From an uncultured Campylobacter sp. (lineage in GTDB: Bacteria > Campylobacterota > Campylobacteria > Campylobacterales > Campylobacteraceae), in assembly GCF_938018035.1 (NCBI RefSeq), contig NZ_CALIJF010000318.1:1-24647 (forward strand): a DNA stretch of 24,647 nt, written 5' to 3'. The notes beneath the pieces were generated by a model, which was given only the letters and a program-made list of their open reading frames with translations, searched no databases and was not told the DNA's origin. This document shows, piece after piece, positions 1 through 7,817 of this stretch (positions are counted from its first letter, which is position 1; each line of letters begins with the position of its first letter). The position numbers and the translations under genes were made by a program.

Positions 1-708
1 AATATCGATCTGTGTAAATTCCGGCTGTCGGTCGGCGCGCAGGTCCTCATCGCGGAAGCAACGCGCGATCTGGAAGTATTTATCAAAGCCCGAGCACATC
101 AAAAGCTGCTTGAAAAGTTGCGGACTTTGCGGAAGCGCGTAGAAGCTGCCCGGATAGACGCGGCTAGGCACCAGATAATCCCTAGCGCCTTCAGGCGTCG
201 CGCGCGTTAAGATCGGCGTTTCGACCTCCACAAAGCCGAGCCTATCAAGAGCATTTCGCGCGGCGATCGCAGCCTTGGAGCGCATCTTAAATTTATCGAA
301 GCTTCCCTCGGCGCGCAGATCCAAAAAGCGATATTTTAGCTTCGTTTCTTCGTTGACGCTTTTATCGCCGATTACGAAAGGAAGCGGCTTGCTCGGATTT
401 TCGATCTCTAAACTTTCTACTACGACTTCGATATCGCCGGTTTTTAAATTTGGATTTTCCAGCCCCTCGCCGCGAGCGCGGATCTTGCCGACGGCTTTTA
501 GAACGAATTCGTTTCGCACGGTATTTGCTACCTTGTATGCCGAATGGCTATCTTTGGGATCACAGACTAGCTGTAAAAGTCCGCTTCGGTCGCGCAAATC
601 TATAAAAATCACGCCGCCGTGGTCGCGGTAAGAATTTACCCAGCCGCACACGGTTACACTTTTGCCGATATCGTTTTTACTCAAATCGGCGCAATAATGA
701 CTTCGCAA
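1..708 (-). CDS. aspS: Aspartyl-tRNA synthetase, N-terminal 236 residues (partial)
   Basis: Class IIb aminoacyl-tRNA synthetase that charges tRNA with aspartate in the cytoplasm. I read it on the reverse strand from a TTG at 708 preceded by the strong ribosome site AAAGGAGTAA (711-720). The N-terminal OB-fold anticodon-binding domain is visible (CGWVNSYRDHGGVIFIDLRD, about residues 20-40). The start of the catalytic core follows, with RFLDLR, FVEVETPILTRATPEGARDY, and motif 2 (FRDEDLRADRQPEFTQIDI) at the window edge. The remaining roughly 350 residues lie beyond position 1. Campylobacterota generally lack AsnRS and use a non-discriminating AspRS with GatCAB to make Asn-tRNA. That this copy is non-discriminating is inference from the group. 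It is divergent from nadK, as in C. jejuni. Confidence 0.96.
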   Translation of the reverse strand, partial: MRSHYCADLSKNDIGKSVTVCGWVNSYRDHGGVIFIDLRDRSGLLQLVCDPKDSHSAYKVANTVRNEFVLKAVGKIRARGEGLENPNLKTGDIEVVVESLEIENPSKPLPFVIGDKSVNEETKLKYRFLDLRAEGSFDKFKMRSKAAIAARNALDRLGFVEVETPILTRATPEGARDYLVPSRVYPGSFYALPQSPQLFKQLLMCSGFDKYFQIARCFRDEDLRADRQPEFTQIDI

Positions 709-740
709 ATTTACTCCTTTAAAATTATTTGTAAAACGCA

Positions 741-748
741 AGTATAGT
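741..748. promoter_or_regulatory. Overlapping -10 elements of divergent aspS and nadK promoters (candidate)
   Basis: The 8-mer AGTATAGT gives TATAGT on the plus strand (743-748) and TATACT on the minus strand (746-741). It sits between the start codons of aspS and nadK at plausible leader lengths of about 26-37 bases. No clear -35 boxes are seen, which is usual for Campylobacter. An alternative nadK -10 is TATAAA at 779-784, which would make the message nearly leaderless. Confidence 0.35.
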
Positions 749-791
749 TAAATTTTGCTTTTACAAAGCTAATTTTTTATAAAATAAAACT

Positions 792-1667
792 ATGGAAAAC
801 AAAATTCATAAAAACCTTAAATTCGCGGGGCTAATAGCCAAAAAATCAGAAGAGATTCGCTCCGTCGTGGAGCAAATTTGCGAAATTTTAAAAGCGCAAG
901 GTATTGAGCTTTTGCTCGAAAAGGACGGAGCGGAATTTTTCGGCCTTAAGTCGCATACGCTTGCAGAAATTTTAAAAAAGACCAATTTTTTAATCAGCCT
1001 CGGCGGCGACGGCACGCTTATCGGGCTTGCGAGGCTGCTAAGCGACAAAAACGCTTTTATTTTGGGTATCAACGCAGGCACTCTCGGGTTTTTAACGGAC
1101 GTACAGCCGAGCGAATTCGCAAAATTTTTAAAGGAATTTTTGCGTGGCGAATACGAGATCGAGCGCCCGTTTTTACTCGAAGTGATACTGGAAAACGGCG
1201 GCGGTAAAATCGTCCGCAAGACCGCATTTAACGACGTCGTAATCACCCGCAGCCACATCTCCTCGATGGCGAAGATCGACGCGTTTTTAAATAGAAAATA
1301 TTTCAACACCTACTACGGCGACGGCGTGATCGTAAGCTCCGCCGTAGGCTCGACCGCGTACAATATGAGCGCGAACGGCTCGATCGTCTATCCGCTATGC
1401 GACGTGTTTTGCGTCACGCCGATCTGCTCGCACAGCCTGACGCAGCGGCCTTTGATCCTTCCAAAAGAATATCTCGCAAGCTTCAAAAACGCCGGAAGCT
1501 CCGAAGTAAGCGTCGTCATCGATGGACAAGACGTTTTTGATATGGCAGAATTTAGCGGCGTGAGCGTTAAAATTTCACATGCAAAGGCAAATTTAATAAA
1601 ACGCAGAAGCTACGATTATTTCGACGTTTTAAAAGCCAAACTCAGATGGGGGCACGGCGGATGCTAG
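792..1667 (+). CDS. nadK: NAD kinase
   Basis: ATP-dependent phosphorylation of NAD to NADP in the cytoplasm. The hallmark GGDGT motif is at residues 71-75 (G71 G72 D73 G74 T75). It is followed by INAGTLGFLTD, the NDVVITR segment, and the glycine-rich GSTAYNMSANGSIVYP signature of the C-terminal beta-sandwich domain. The 291-residue length is normal for the family. The ATG start has no strong Shine-Dalgarno. The stop codon overlaps the preferred recN start by 7 bases, so the two are probably translated together. The same nadK-recN pair lies downstream of divergent aspS in C. jejuni. Confidence 0.97.
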   Translation: MENKIHKNLKFAGLIAKKSEEIRSVVEQICEILKAQGIELLLEKDGAEFFGLKSHTLAEILKKTNFLISLGGDGTLIGLARLLSDKNAFILGINAGTLGFLTDVQPSEFAKFLKEFLRGEYEIERPFLLEVILENGGGKIVRKTAFNDVVITRSHISSMAKIDAFLNRKYFNTYYGDGVIVSSAVGSTAYNMSANGSIVYPLCDVFCVTPICSHSLTQRPLILPKEYLASFKNAGSSEVSVVIDGQDVFDMAEFSGVSVKISHAKANLIKRRSYDYFDVLKAKLRWGHGGC

Positions 1668-3184
1668 AAAGAATTTATATTAAAAATAATCTAGGTTTTT
1701 GCGAGAGTGAGCTTAGTTTTGGCCCGGGACTTAGCGTATTTACAGGTATCAGCGGCGCGGGTAAATCGGTATTAATAGGCGCTATTTTAGCGGTGTTCGG
1801 GCTTAAAGAATGCGAGGCAGAGCTCATAGAAGCGGACGTAGAACATCAATTTGATATGGAAAATTTCGGCTTGATAAACGATACGCCAAATACCTTTCGC
1901 GTCCTAAAAGAGCGTAGCTTGCGATATTTTATAAATTCTCAATCAGTCTCGAAAAAAAATCTAAGCACGATCGCCGGCGAATACGTGAAATTTTTAGGCG
2001 CGAAAAACGCCGGCGAAATGAGTAGCGATAGCTTGCTAAAATTACTTGATTTTATCGCCGCGAAAAAAGATGCGGCACACGCGCAAAGCCTATCGGAGCT
2101 TCAAAGCGCTTTTGTGGAATTTAGCCGCACAAAAAAGCAGCTGGATGAAATTTTGGATCAAGAGCGCAAGATCGAGGAGTTAAAGGAATTCGCTCGCTTC
2201 GAGATTGAAAAAATCGAGCGCGTATCGCCTAAGATCGGTGAATATGAGGAGCTTTTGCAGATCAAAAAAAAGCTTAGTAAAAAAGATAAGATTGAGGAAC
2301 TTTGGGCTAGGGCGCAGGGCGTTTTTGAGCTAGAACGCAGCGTCATCGAAGCGCTAAGCCTCAGCGGGCTGGATAGCGCGTTTTTTGAGGATGCAATGAA
2401 CGAGCTGCGGCTAAAGCAAGAAAGCTTGAGCTTAGACGAGCTAGAAAACATCGACATAGAGAAAATTTTAGATCGCATCGAAGCTCTTAGCGCGCTAAAT
2501 AGGCGCTACGGAAGCGTAGAAGAGGCTTTAGCTACGCTTGAAGCGCGCAAGAAAGAGCTTGAGCATTACGAGCAGTTAAGCTTTGAAAAAACCAAGCTGC
2601 AAGCGGAATTTAAACGCCTTAGCGAAAGCACCGCTACCCTTGCCGAAAAAATTAGCGAGGCTCGCAAGGGCACTAAAAAACGGCTCGAGGATCTGATAAA
2701 TTCCTATCTAAAGCAGCTTTATATGGACGGAGTGGAGCTTAGTTTTAAGCCTACGGCGCTTAGTGAGTGCGGCACAGACGAAATTTGCGTCAGCTTGTGC
2801 AAGACGGAATTTAAAAATTTAAGCTCAGGCGAAACGAACCGCCTACGCCTTGCTTTCATCGCGGCAAGCTTGGAGCTTACAAATAACGGCGAGGGAATTT
2901 TGATTTTAGACGAGATTGATTCAAATTTAAGCGGAAAAGAGGCGATGAGTATCGCTAACGTGCTGGTAAAAATTTCAAAATTTTATCAAATTTTTGCGAT
3001 CTCGCACCAGCCGCAGCTTAGTTCCAAGGCTGCGTCACACTTTTTAGTAAGTAAAACGAACGGCAAATCTAGCGTGAGATTATTAAGCGAAAATGAGAAA
3101 ATAACAGAGCTAGCTCGTATGATAAGCGGCGAGACTATTACTGCAGAAGCCCTGGAATTCGCTAAAAAGCTAAGACAAAGCTGA
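1661..3184 (+). CDS. recN: DNA repair ATPase RecN
   Basis: SMC-like ATPase that acts early in recombinational repair of double-strand breaks. Counting from the ATG at 1661, Walker A is GISGAGKS (residues 29-36). A central coiled coil rich in Glu, Lys and Leu spans roughly residues 140-330. The ABC signature LSSGETNRLRLA starts at residue 387, Walker B is GILILDEIDSN (D417 E418), and the switch histidine is in AISHQPQ. I prefer 1661 (MLERIYIKNNLGF, the usual RecN beginning, overlapping the nadK stop) over the in-frame ATG at 1646. At 507 residues it is a little shorter than E. coli RecN (553), as is common in Campylobacterota. The C. jejuni diguanylate-cyclase regulator gene that I recall between recN and tatD is absent here. 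Confidence 0.96.
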   Translation: MLERIYIKNNLGFCESELSFGPGLSVFTGISGAGKSVLIGAILAVFGLKECEAELIEADVEHQFDMENFGLINDTPNTFRVLKERSLRYFINSQSVSKKNLSTIAGEYVKFLGAKNAGEMSSDSLLKLLDFIAAKKDAAHAQSLSELQSAFVEFSRTKKQLDEILDQERKIEELKEFARFEIEKIERVSPKIGEYEELLQIKKKLSKKDKIEELWARAQGVFELERSVIEALSLSGLDSAFFEDAMNELRLKQESLSLDELENIDIEKILDRIEALSALNRRYGSVEEALATLEARKKELEHYEQLSFEKTKLQAEFKRLSESTATLAEKISEARKGTKKRLEDLINSYLKQLYMDGVELSFKPTALSECGTDEICVSLCKTEFKNLSSGETNRLRLAFIAASLELTNNGEGILILDEIDSNLSGKEAMSIANVLVKISKFYQIFAISHQPQLSSKAASHFLVSKTNGKSSVRLLSENEKITELARMISGETITAEALEFAKKLRQS

Positions 3185-3220
3185 AGGAATTTTAAGCTTA
3201 AGTTTAAATCTGAAATTTTT

Positions 3221-3229
3221 TGCTACAAT
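3221..3229 (+). promoter_or_regulatory. Extended -10 promoter for tatD-mltD-rlpA
   Basis: TGCTACAAT directly after a T-run (GAAATTTTT) matches the Campylobacter sigma-70 pattern of a T-rich stretch followed by TGnTAnAAT. It lies about 80 bases upstream of tatD in the 116-base gap after recN. Confidence 0.6.
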
Positions 3230-3309
3230 ACCGCGTTTAATTTAAATTTAAGTGTGATTTTGCAAAACGACGTAAAATCCGCTTCGAAAAATTTTATCAA
3301 GTGAGTTTT

Positions 3310-4107
3310 ATGATTATAGATACACATTGCCATTTAGACGATGCTAGTTTCGACGCCGATTTGGGCGCGGTGATTGAGCGCGCCACGATTGCAGGCGTGC
3401 GCAGCATCATCATTCCCGGTGCCGATGTAGCAGACCTAGATAAGGCATGTAAAATTTCGCATGCATGGGATAATGTGTATTTTGCCGTAGGAGTGCATCC
3501 ATACGAGATAGATTCTTTCGATATGGAGGTGCTGAAGCGGTATGCTGACGATCCCAAATGCGTGGGCGTTGGCGAATGCGGGCTTGATTACTTCAGACTT
3601 AAGCAGCAAGAGAGCAAGGAAACCAAAGCCTTAGAAATCTCCCGCCAAAAAGACGCTTTCATCTCACAAATCGATCTAGCAGCACAACTTCAAAAACCAC
3701 TTATAGTCCATATCCGAGAAGCAAACGAAGATAGCTTTGGAATTCTAAAAGATCGCGCCGGCGATTTATGCGGCGGTGTTTTACACTGCTTTAATGCCAG
3801 CAAGCTTTTGCTAGGTCTTAGCGAATACGGATTTTACTTCGGTATCGGCGGAGTTTTGACATTCAAAAATGCAAAAAACTTAGCTGAAATCTTACCGCAA
3901 ATTCCGCAAGAGCGCCTTTTAATCGAGACGGATGCGCCCTATCTGACCCCACATCCGCATCGCGGCGAGCGCAATGAGCCTGCATTTACGAGACTCGTGG
4001 TAGAAAAAGTCGCGGAAATTTTAAGCCTAAGCGTAGAAGAGGTTGAAGCAATAACGACTCAAAACGCCTGTAGGCTTTTTGGCGATAAAATCAAAGGAGA
4101 AATATGA
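3310..4107 (+). CDS. tatD: TatD family metal-dependent hydrolase (DNase)
   Basis: TIM-barrel hydrolase of the TatD/YcfH family, with 3'-5' exonuclease or quality-control roles described for relatives. Metal ligands are visible in order: H6 and H8 (DTHCHLDD), E89 (VGECGLDYF), H134 (VHIREA), H159 (LHCF) and D208 (ETDAPYL). The full set is intact and the 265-residue length is typical. I chose ATG 3310 (MIIDTHCHLDD) over the GTG at 3301 because it gives the usual family N-terminus. GTGAG just upstream may serve as a weak ribosome site. The end overlaps the next gene by ATGA, indicating coupling with the transglycosylase gene. The cellular substrate is not known from sequence. Confidence 0.95.
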   Translation: MIIDTHCHLDDASFDADLGAVIERATIAGVRSIIIPGADVADLDKACKISHAWDNVYFAVGVHPYEIDSFDMEVLKRYADDPKCVGVGECGLDYFRLKQQESKETKALEISRQKDAFISQIDLAAQLQKPLIVHIREANEDSFGILKDRAGDLCGGVLHCFNASKLLLGLSEYGFYFGIGGVLTFKNAKNLAEILPQIPQERLLIETDAPYLTPHPHRGERNEPAFTRLVVEKVAEILSLSVEEVEAITTQNACRLFGDKIKGEI

Positions 4108-5102
4108 AAGCCATAAAATTTATACTGCTAGCCCTGCTTTTAATGGGCGAAGCGTTTGCGAGCCAGCCCGGTCTGATGCGCGCAAATCACGACTATATTT
4201 TAAATCAATTCGGCATCGAAAATAACGAATCGAGCAAAAACGTAGTTGCGGGCATATTCCGTGCGATCAATGCAAGCGATCGCAAGCAGTTTAAGCATAT
4301 CGTGACTTCGCAGTCGCACAATGCCTACTTAGTCAAATCCGAGGTCGATAACATCGAAGCTCCGGAATTCTTATTGTATTTGGCAATGGTAGAATCTCAT
4401 CTTAAAAACACCGTAACTTCGGGCGCTAGCGCAGGTGGTATGTGGCAGCTGATGCCGGCGACCGCGAAAAATTTCGGTCTTAGAGTAGATAGCGCCGTAG
4501 ATGAGCGTCGCGATCCCGCAGCCTCTACGGATGCTGCGTTTTCGTATATTTTGCATCTGAAGCAAAATTTTGGCAAGTGGTATTTAGCGCTAATGGCGTA
4601 TAATTGTGGCGATCAAAAGCTTAAAAATGCGATTGCAGCTACTGGCAGCGATGATCTGGATCGCTTGCTAAAAAGTCCCGCACTTCCTAATGAGACTAAG
4701 AATTTTATCAAGCGCATTATTAAATACGCTTACATCGCTCAAAATGAAAATATGCGTAAAATCCTGCTTTTTGAAAGCGAGCCGTGGGGGCTAAAGCGTA
4801 TCGCAGTAGCTCCAGGCACAAAGCTAAGCGCGGTTGCAAAACAGATCGGAATTTCGCCGTCGCAGATGCAGGATTACAACGCGCATATTAAAAACGGAAT
4901 TTCGCCGCTTAACGGCAAGTACTTCTTTTATATCCCACAAAGCAAATATGCAGAATTTGTCGTAAATCAAGGCGCGTTTCAAGCGTATGAACCACGTCTG
5001 AAACAGCGCAAGCCAGGACGTGTGTTAGCAGGTTTGGCGAACGAGCTTAGCCTCAAAGACAAAAACGAAATAGCGCTAAATAATATAAAATTCAACAAAT
5101 AA
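4104..5102 (+). CDS. mltD: Secreted lytic transglycosylase, SLT plus LysM domains (MltD-like)
   Basis: Periplasmic murein hydrolase that cleaves the MurNAc-GlcNAc bond with formation of 1,6-anhydro-MurNAc. The signal peptide covers residues 1-19 (FILLALLLMGEAFAS). The SLT (GH23) domain begins near residue 85. The catalytic glutamate is E97 in MVESHLKN, followed by SAGGMWQLMPATAKNFGL and AYNCGDQKLKNA. A LysM-type peptidoglycan-binding domain follows around residues 232-277 (IAVAPGTKLSAVAKQIGI, ending YFFYIPQ). It has no lipobox, unlike E. coli MltD. It lies in an operon between tatD and rlpA, a pairing of two glycan-cleaving enzymes also found in C. jejuni. It is the counterpart of the gene I recall as Cj0645. 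Confidence 0.92.
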   Translation: MKAIKFILLALLLMGEAFASQPGLMRANHDYILNQFGIENNESSKNVVAGIFRAINASDRKQFKHIVTSQSHNAYLVKSEVDNIEAPEFLLYLAMVESHLKNTVTSGASAGGMWQLMPATAKNFGLRVDSAVDERRDPAASTDAAFSYILHLKQNFGKWYLALMAYNCGDQKLKNAIAATGSDDLDRLLKSPALPNETKNFIKRIIKYAYIAQNENMRKILLFESEPWGLKRIAVAPGTKLSAVAKQIGISPSQMQDYNAHIKNGISPLNGKYFFYIPQSKYAEFVVNQGAFQAYEPRLKQRKPGRVLAGLANELSLKDKNEIALNNIKFNK

Positions 5103-5115
5103 GATCGGATCGTAG

Positions 5116-5871
5116 GTGTCGTACCAGAAAATCGCTCTTTTTAGTGCGCTTTTTGCGCTGATTCTTGCCGGTTGCTCGTTTCGCACCGCACCGTCGTCTA
5201 GATCGTCTGCGAGCGGTGCGAGCAAGATCGGCAAAAACTCTCCCGCCACCATGCGCCCTTATAAAATCAACGGCAAAACCTACTATCCAGAGCAAGTAAG
5301 CGTCGGCGATACCCAGATCGGGATCGCCAGCTGGTATGGGCCGAATTTTCATGGCAAATACACCTCAAACGGCGAAATTTACGATATGAACGGCATGACT
5401 GCCGCGCACAAAACCTATCCAATGAATACTATGGTAAAGGTCGTTAATCGCGACACCGGCGCTACCGCAACCGTACGCATCAACGATCGCGGTCCATTCG
5501 TGGATGGTCGCATCATCGATCTTAGCAAAACAGCTGCTAATTTAGTAGGCGTATTTGCCAAAGGTACGGCGCCGGTAAAACTCGAAGTAGTGGGCTTTTA
5601 TGGGCATACTATCGCCAAAGGCTCGCCGAAAGCGACCATCGTCGGCGGAAATTTTATGGTGCAAATCGGTGCGTTTAGAAACAGAAGCGGCGCACAAGTT
5701 TATCAGCGCGATTACCACGGCACGGCGGGATATCCTGCGATCGTCAAAGAATTTAGCATAGATGGCGCGCCGATTTATCGCGTCTTTTTAAGTGGATTTA
5801 AAAGCGAGGATGAGGCGAGAGATTTCGCGCATAATGGCAAGTTTACTGGAGCTTTCATCGTAAGGGAGTAG
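5116..5871 (+). CDS. rlpA: RlpA-type septal lytic transglycosylase lipoprotein
   Basis: Outer-membrane lipoprotein that, in Pseudomonas, cuts peptide-free glycan strands at the septum. The GTG start gives a lipoprotein signal ending in L-A-G-C, with the lipidated cysteine at residue 20. The double-psi beta-barrel domain spans about residues 65-155. Its presumed catalytic pair is H98 (AAHKTYP) and D124 (INDRGPF). The spacing of 26 equals that of P. aeruginosa H131/D157. A C-terminal SPOR domain (FMVQIGAFRNRSGAQVY to IYRVFLSGFKSEDEA, about 175-251) would bind denuded glycan. It starts 13 bases after the transglycosylase gene. In C. jejuni the next genes, as I recall, are kdsC and lpt genes. Here synteny ends at rlpA. 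Confidence 0.95.
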   Translation: MSYQKIALFSALFALILAGCSFRTAPSSRSSASGASKIGKNSPATMRPYKINGKTYYPEQVSVGDTQIGIASWYGPNFHGKYTSNGEIYDMNGMTAAHKTYPMNTMVKVVNRDTGATATVRINDRGPFVDGRIIDLSKTAANLVGVFAKGTAPVKLEVVGFYGHTIAKGSPKATIVGGNFMVQIGAFRNRSGAQVYQRDYHGTAGYPAIVKEFSIDGAPIYRVFLSGFKSEDEARDFAHNGKFTGAFIVRE

Positions 5872-6109
5872 CAGTTTTATTTGACGGCTTTTACCTTCGT
5901 TTTTTGCTTGATATAGGCTTTGTTGAATTTATTTGTGAGCTACTTGCAGTAAAATTTCTCGTCATCTAATAGTTATCTGCTTTAGCTGCGGCGAAGTGCG
6001 AAACTACTTGCAAGCTATTCGTAGCAGAAAAGTGCGCCTGCCTGCTTGAGCTTTGTTTTTTAATAGGACGCCGCGGCTGATAAAATTTTATATTGCTAGG
6101 GGATAAAGC
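5872..6109. other. Gene-free boundary segment after rlpA
   Basis: This 238-base stretch contains no convincing ORF, RNA gene or terminator. It marks the switch from the conserved cell-wall operon to the accessory island. The only signal is AGGGGATAAAGC at its right end, the ribosome site for the small gene that follows. Confidence 0.5.
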
Positions 6110-6422
6110 ATGCAAAAATATCCGGAAGTTTATAGTTTAGAAAAGAGTTTGGCTATACTTGAAAAATATAAAGACGAGCTGAGCGTAGAACAATACGAGC
6201 AAAACAGATCTATTCATATGCAACCACGCGATAGAGGGTATGTTTGCAAAGGAGCAAGATATAATCGATCTTATCAAGGTCGATAAGGGAGAAAAAACAT
6301 CCGATGAGATAAAAACGAATATAAAAGAGAGTGGGGCGTTTTATAGCGCAGTAGAAAATTTAAATTTGATAGTGAAATATCAGATGTATTTAAACGCAGC
6401 TCATCGATTCTTTGAATTTTAA
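6110..6422 (+). pseudogene. Frameshifted small gene, weakly resembling VbhA/Fic-type antitoxins
   Basis: ATG 6110 follows a good ribosome site (AGGGGAT) and reads MQKYPEVYSLEKSLAILEKY for about 31 sensible residues. It then runs into arbitrary sequence and stops at 6284. A second frame, open from 6189, continues with TDLFICNHAIEGMFAKEQDI and ends at 6422. Removing one A from the AAAA at 6199-6202 joins the two into one protein of about 103 residues. The join reads VEQYEQ-TDLFICNHAIEGMF. The EGM segment followed by a G-E-x-x-S-x-E-I pattern resembles the inhibitory helix and tail of small Fic antitoxins, but the Ser/Thr expected four residues before the Glu is Asn and no fic gene is present. 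An internal ATG at 6240 with GAGGG upstream could allow a short 60-residue product. Confidence 0.5.
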
Positions 6423-6901
6423 TCGTGCAGAAAAGTTACGGCTTCATGATCTTTTGGTAAAAATTTTCTGCCATCGATACCATCATCTCCGTATTCCAAT
6501 AATGCTTCATTTAAAATTTCATAAATTTCATCCATTGAAATATCTCCAATGTCAGAATTTACGCTTTGGAATTTATATTTGATTTTAAATGGATTTTCCG
6601 TGAAATATTTACTTGTAGTCTTATCATAAATTCGCCTTATATCAAGCTCGATATTTTTACCTCTATAATGCAGTAGCCAAATAACTTCTCCCGTAAGGCC
6701 ATCTCTTGGGTCTGGCAAAGGCACTCTGCAAACAAACATAAACCAGGCATCTCTTTGTCTATCTATAACCCAATCCAGCTTATCTAGGTAGTAATCATCA
6801 TAGACTATTGAGCCATATTTTAGACAACAATTATTTATAATATTTGCAACATTGTATCTTTCCAAATCAACTTTAGAAATATATTCTGCAACAAACGCCA
6901 T
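6419..6901 (-). CDS. Hypothetical protein, 160 residues, accessory
   Basis: I do not recognise this family. The start ATG at 6901 has an excellent ribosome site (AAGGAGGGCCAG), so it is very likely expressed. The protein is soluble, acidic and rich in Asp, Tyr and Ile, with no signal peptide or membrane segment. A Trp/Arg-rich middle (DWVIDRQRDAWFMFVCRVP) precedes LTGEVIWLLHYRGKNIELDI. Size, acidity and low GC relative to the flanking core genes are typical of small immunity or orphan defence-type proteins, but this is inference only. It lies 27 bases downstream of the disrupted membrane-protein gene on the same strand, so the two probably formed an operon. Its 3' end overlaps the convergent frameshifted gene by four bases. 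Confidence 0.75.
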   Translation of the reverse strand: MAFVAEYISKVDLERYNVANIINNCCLKYGSIVYDDYYLDKLDWVIDRQRDAWFMFVCRVPLPDPRDGLTGEVIWLLHYRGKNIELDIRRIYDKTTSKYFTENPFKIKYKFQSVNSDIGDISMDEIYEILNEALLEYGDDGIDGRKFLPKDHEAVTFLHD

Positions 6902-6928
6902 CTGGCCCTCCTTAAGAAATTCTATAAT

Positions 6929-7561
6929 TTAAATTAGATCGCTTGTATACAGACCGAACAAAGACGAAAGCTCAAATTTAACGTCTTTGTTGCTCAACAA
7001 TTTATTATTCGGCACTGCAATAATGCCCGATTTAAACCTATACAATATATACTTTTTAAATTTAAATCCATTGAGCGCCAAAAAATGAAATGATGTAGCA
7101 TAGTGATTAAAAAGAATATTGGACTTACCAAATACCTAACCATTCTCTTTCTCCTATTTTTTTATATCTTTGATCCATATATTTACGTCTTGCTCATTGT
7201 ATGGTATCAACGCCCAAGTTACCGATACAAGATCATCTTTTTGCAAAATTTCGGTTTTAAATTTCATATGTTCGTCTATATGGTTGAATGAAATTTTATC
7301 ATCATAAAATTTTGTAAAAAACTTATTGTAAAATTCTTGATAGGCTATTTTTATCTCCCAAAAAATACTAAATAAAATTCCGAAAATCCCTAGCGTTAAT
7401 GACGCCCTTCTCATCATTTCTTTATGCGGATCCAGCTCCGGCGTTAAATATAGCAAGACAAAAGACAAGAATATAAGCACGCACATGATTTTATTTGATA
7501 TAGTAAGCCTAAAAAAGTAGTCGTTTTCTATGATTATCGGCTCTTTCTCGTAGTCTTTCAT
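6929..7561 (-). pseudogene. Two-helix membrane protein gene interrupted by two in-frame TAG codons
   Basis: From ATG 7561 (ribosome site AAGGAAAA) a 135-residue product is read. It has two membrane helices (IMCVLIFLSFVLLYL and ASLTLGIFGILFSIFW) and then a cytoplasmic part ending NIWIKDIKK. A TAG follows at 7156-7154 and a second TAG at 7138-7136, with only EKENG between them. The same frame then stays open for 68 residues, VFGKSNILFNHYATSFHFLA to the TAA at 6931-6929. The continuation has natural composition (GFKFKKYILYRFKSGIIAVP) and contains no further stop. The original protein was probably about 205 residues. The family is not recognised. The shape, two N-terminal helices then a beta-rich tail, resembles small PH-like or YcxB-like membrane proteins. 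The upstream part could still be made as a truncated protein. Confidence 0.7.
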
Positions 7562-7817
7562 AATATTTTCCTTCTTTAAAATCGCGCATGATTTTACCTT
7601 AACAGCGCTTTGCGAGGGATTAAAATTTTAGCCTTGCCGTACCTCATAAATTTTTAAAATTATATTTCTATGCATATGCCGATTATTCAAAGACAAACTT
7701 CCCGCTCGTTTTCGATAGAATTTTAAAATTTCGATTTAAATTTCTAGCCCATGCAGAAAATGCGCTTTAATCCAAAAAGCATAGAAAAACGCAGCCTTGC
7801 ACAGAAATTCAAGCGCT
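7562..7817. other. AT-rich intergenic stretch between convergent-side accessory gene and yihY
   Basis: This 256-base stretch has many AAATTT/TTTAAA words and no ORF with a ribosome site. It must carry the promoter of the disrupted minus-strand gene at its left end and the transcript end of the yihY-like gene at its right. Neither signal stands out clearly. Confidence 0.4.

Noticed and set aside
275..631. 118-residue plus-strand ORF across the aspS region
   Set aside because: The minus strand encodes clear AspRS motifs over the same bases, so the plus-strand ORF is a shadow.
806..1309. 167-residue minus-strand ORF inside nadK
   Set aside because: Ser/Phe-rich antisense reading of nadK, whose motifs are all intact on the plus strand.
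5872..6109. tRNA or small RNA gene in the gap after rlpA
   Set aside because: I found no cloverleaf-compatible arms, no TTCGA-type T-loop in the right context, and no strong hairpin with a T-tract.
7136..7156. Pyrrolysine coding at the TAG pair
   Set aside because: No pylTSBCD genes are visible and Pyl use is not known in this group. The closeness of the two TAGs and the neighbouring decayed genes favour mutation.
7103..7291. 62-residue plus-strand ORF rich in Phe/Tyr/Leu
   Set aside because: It lies antisense to the interrupted membrane-protein gene, has no ribosome site, and its composition is an antisense artefact.
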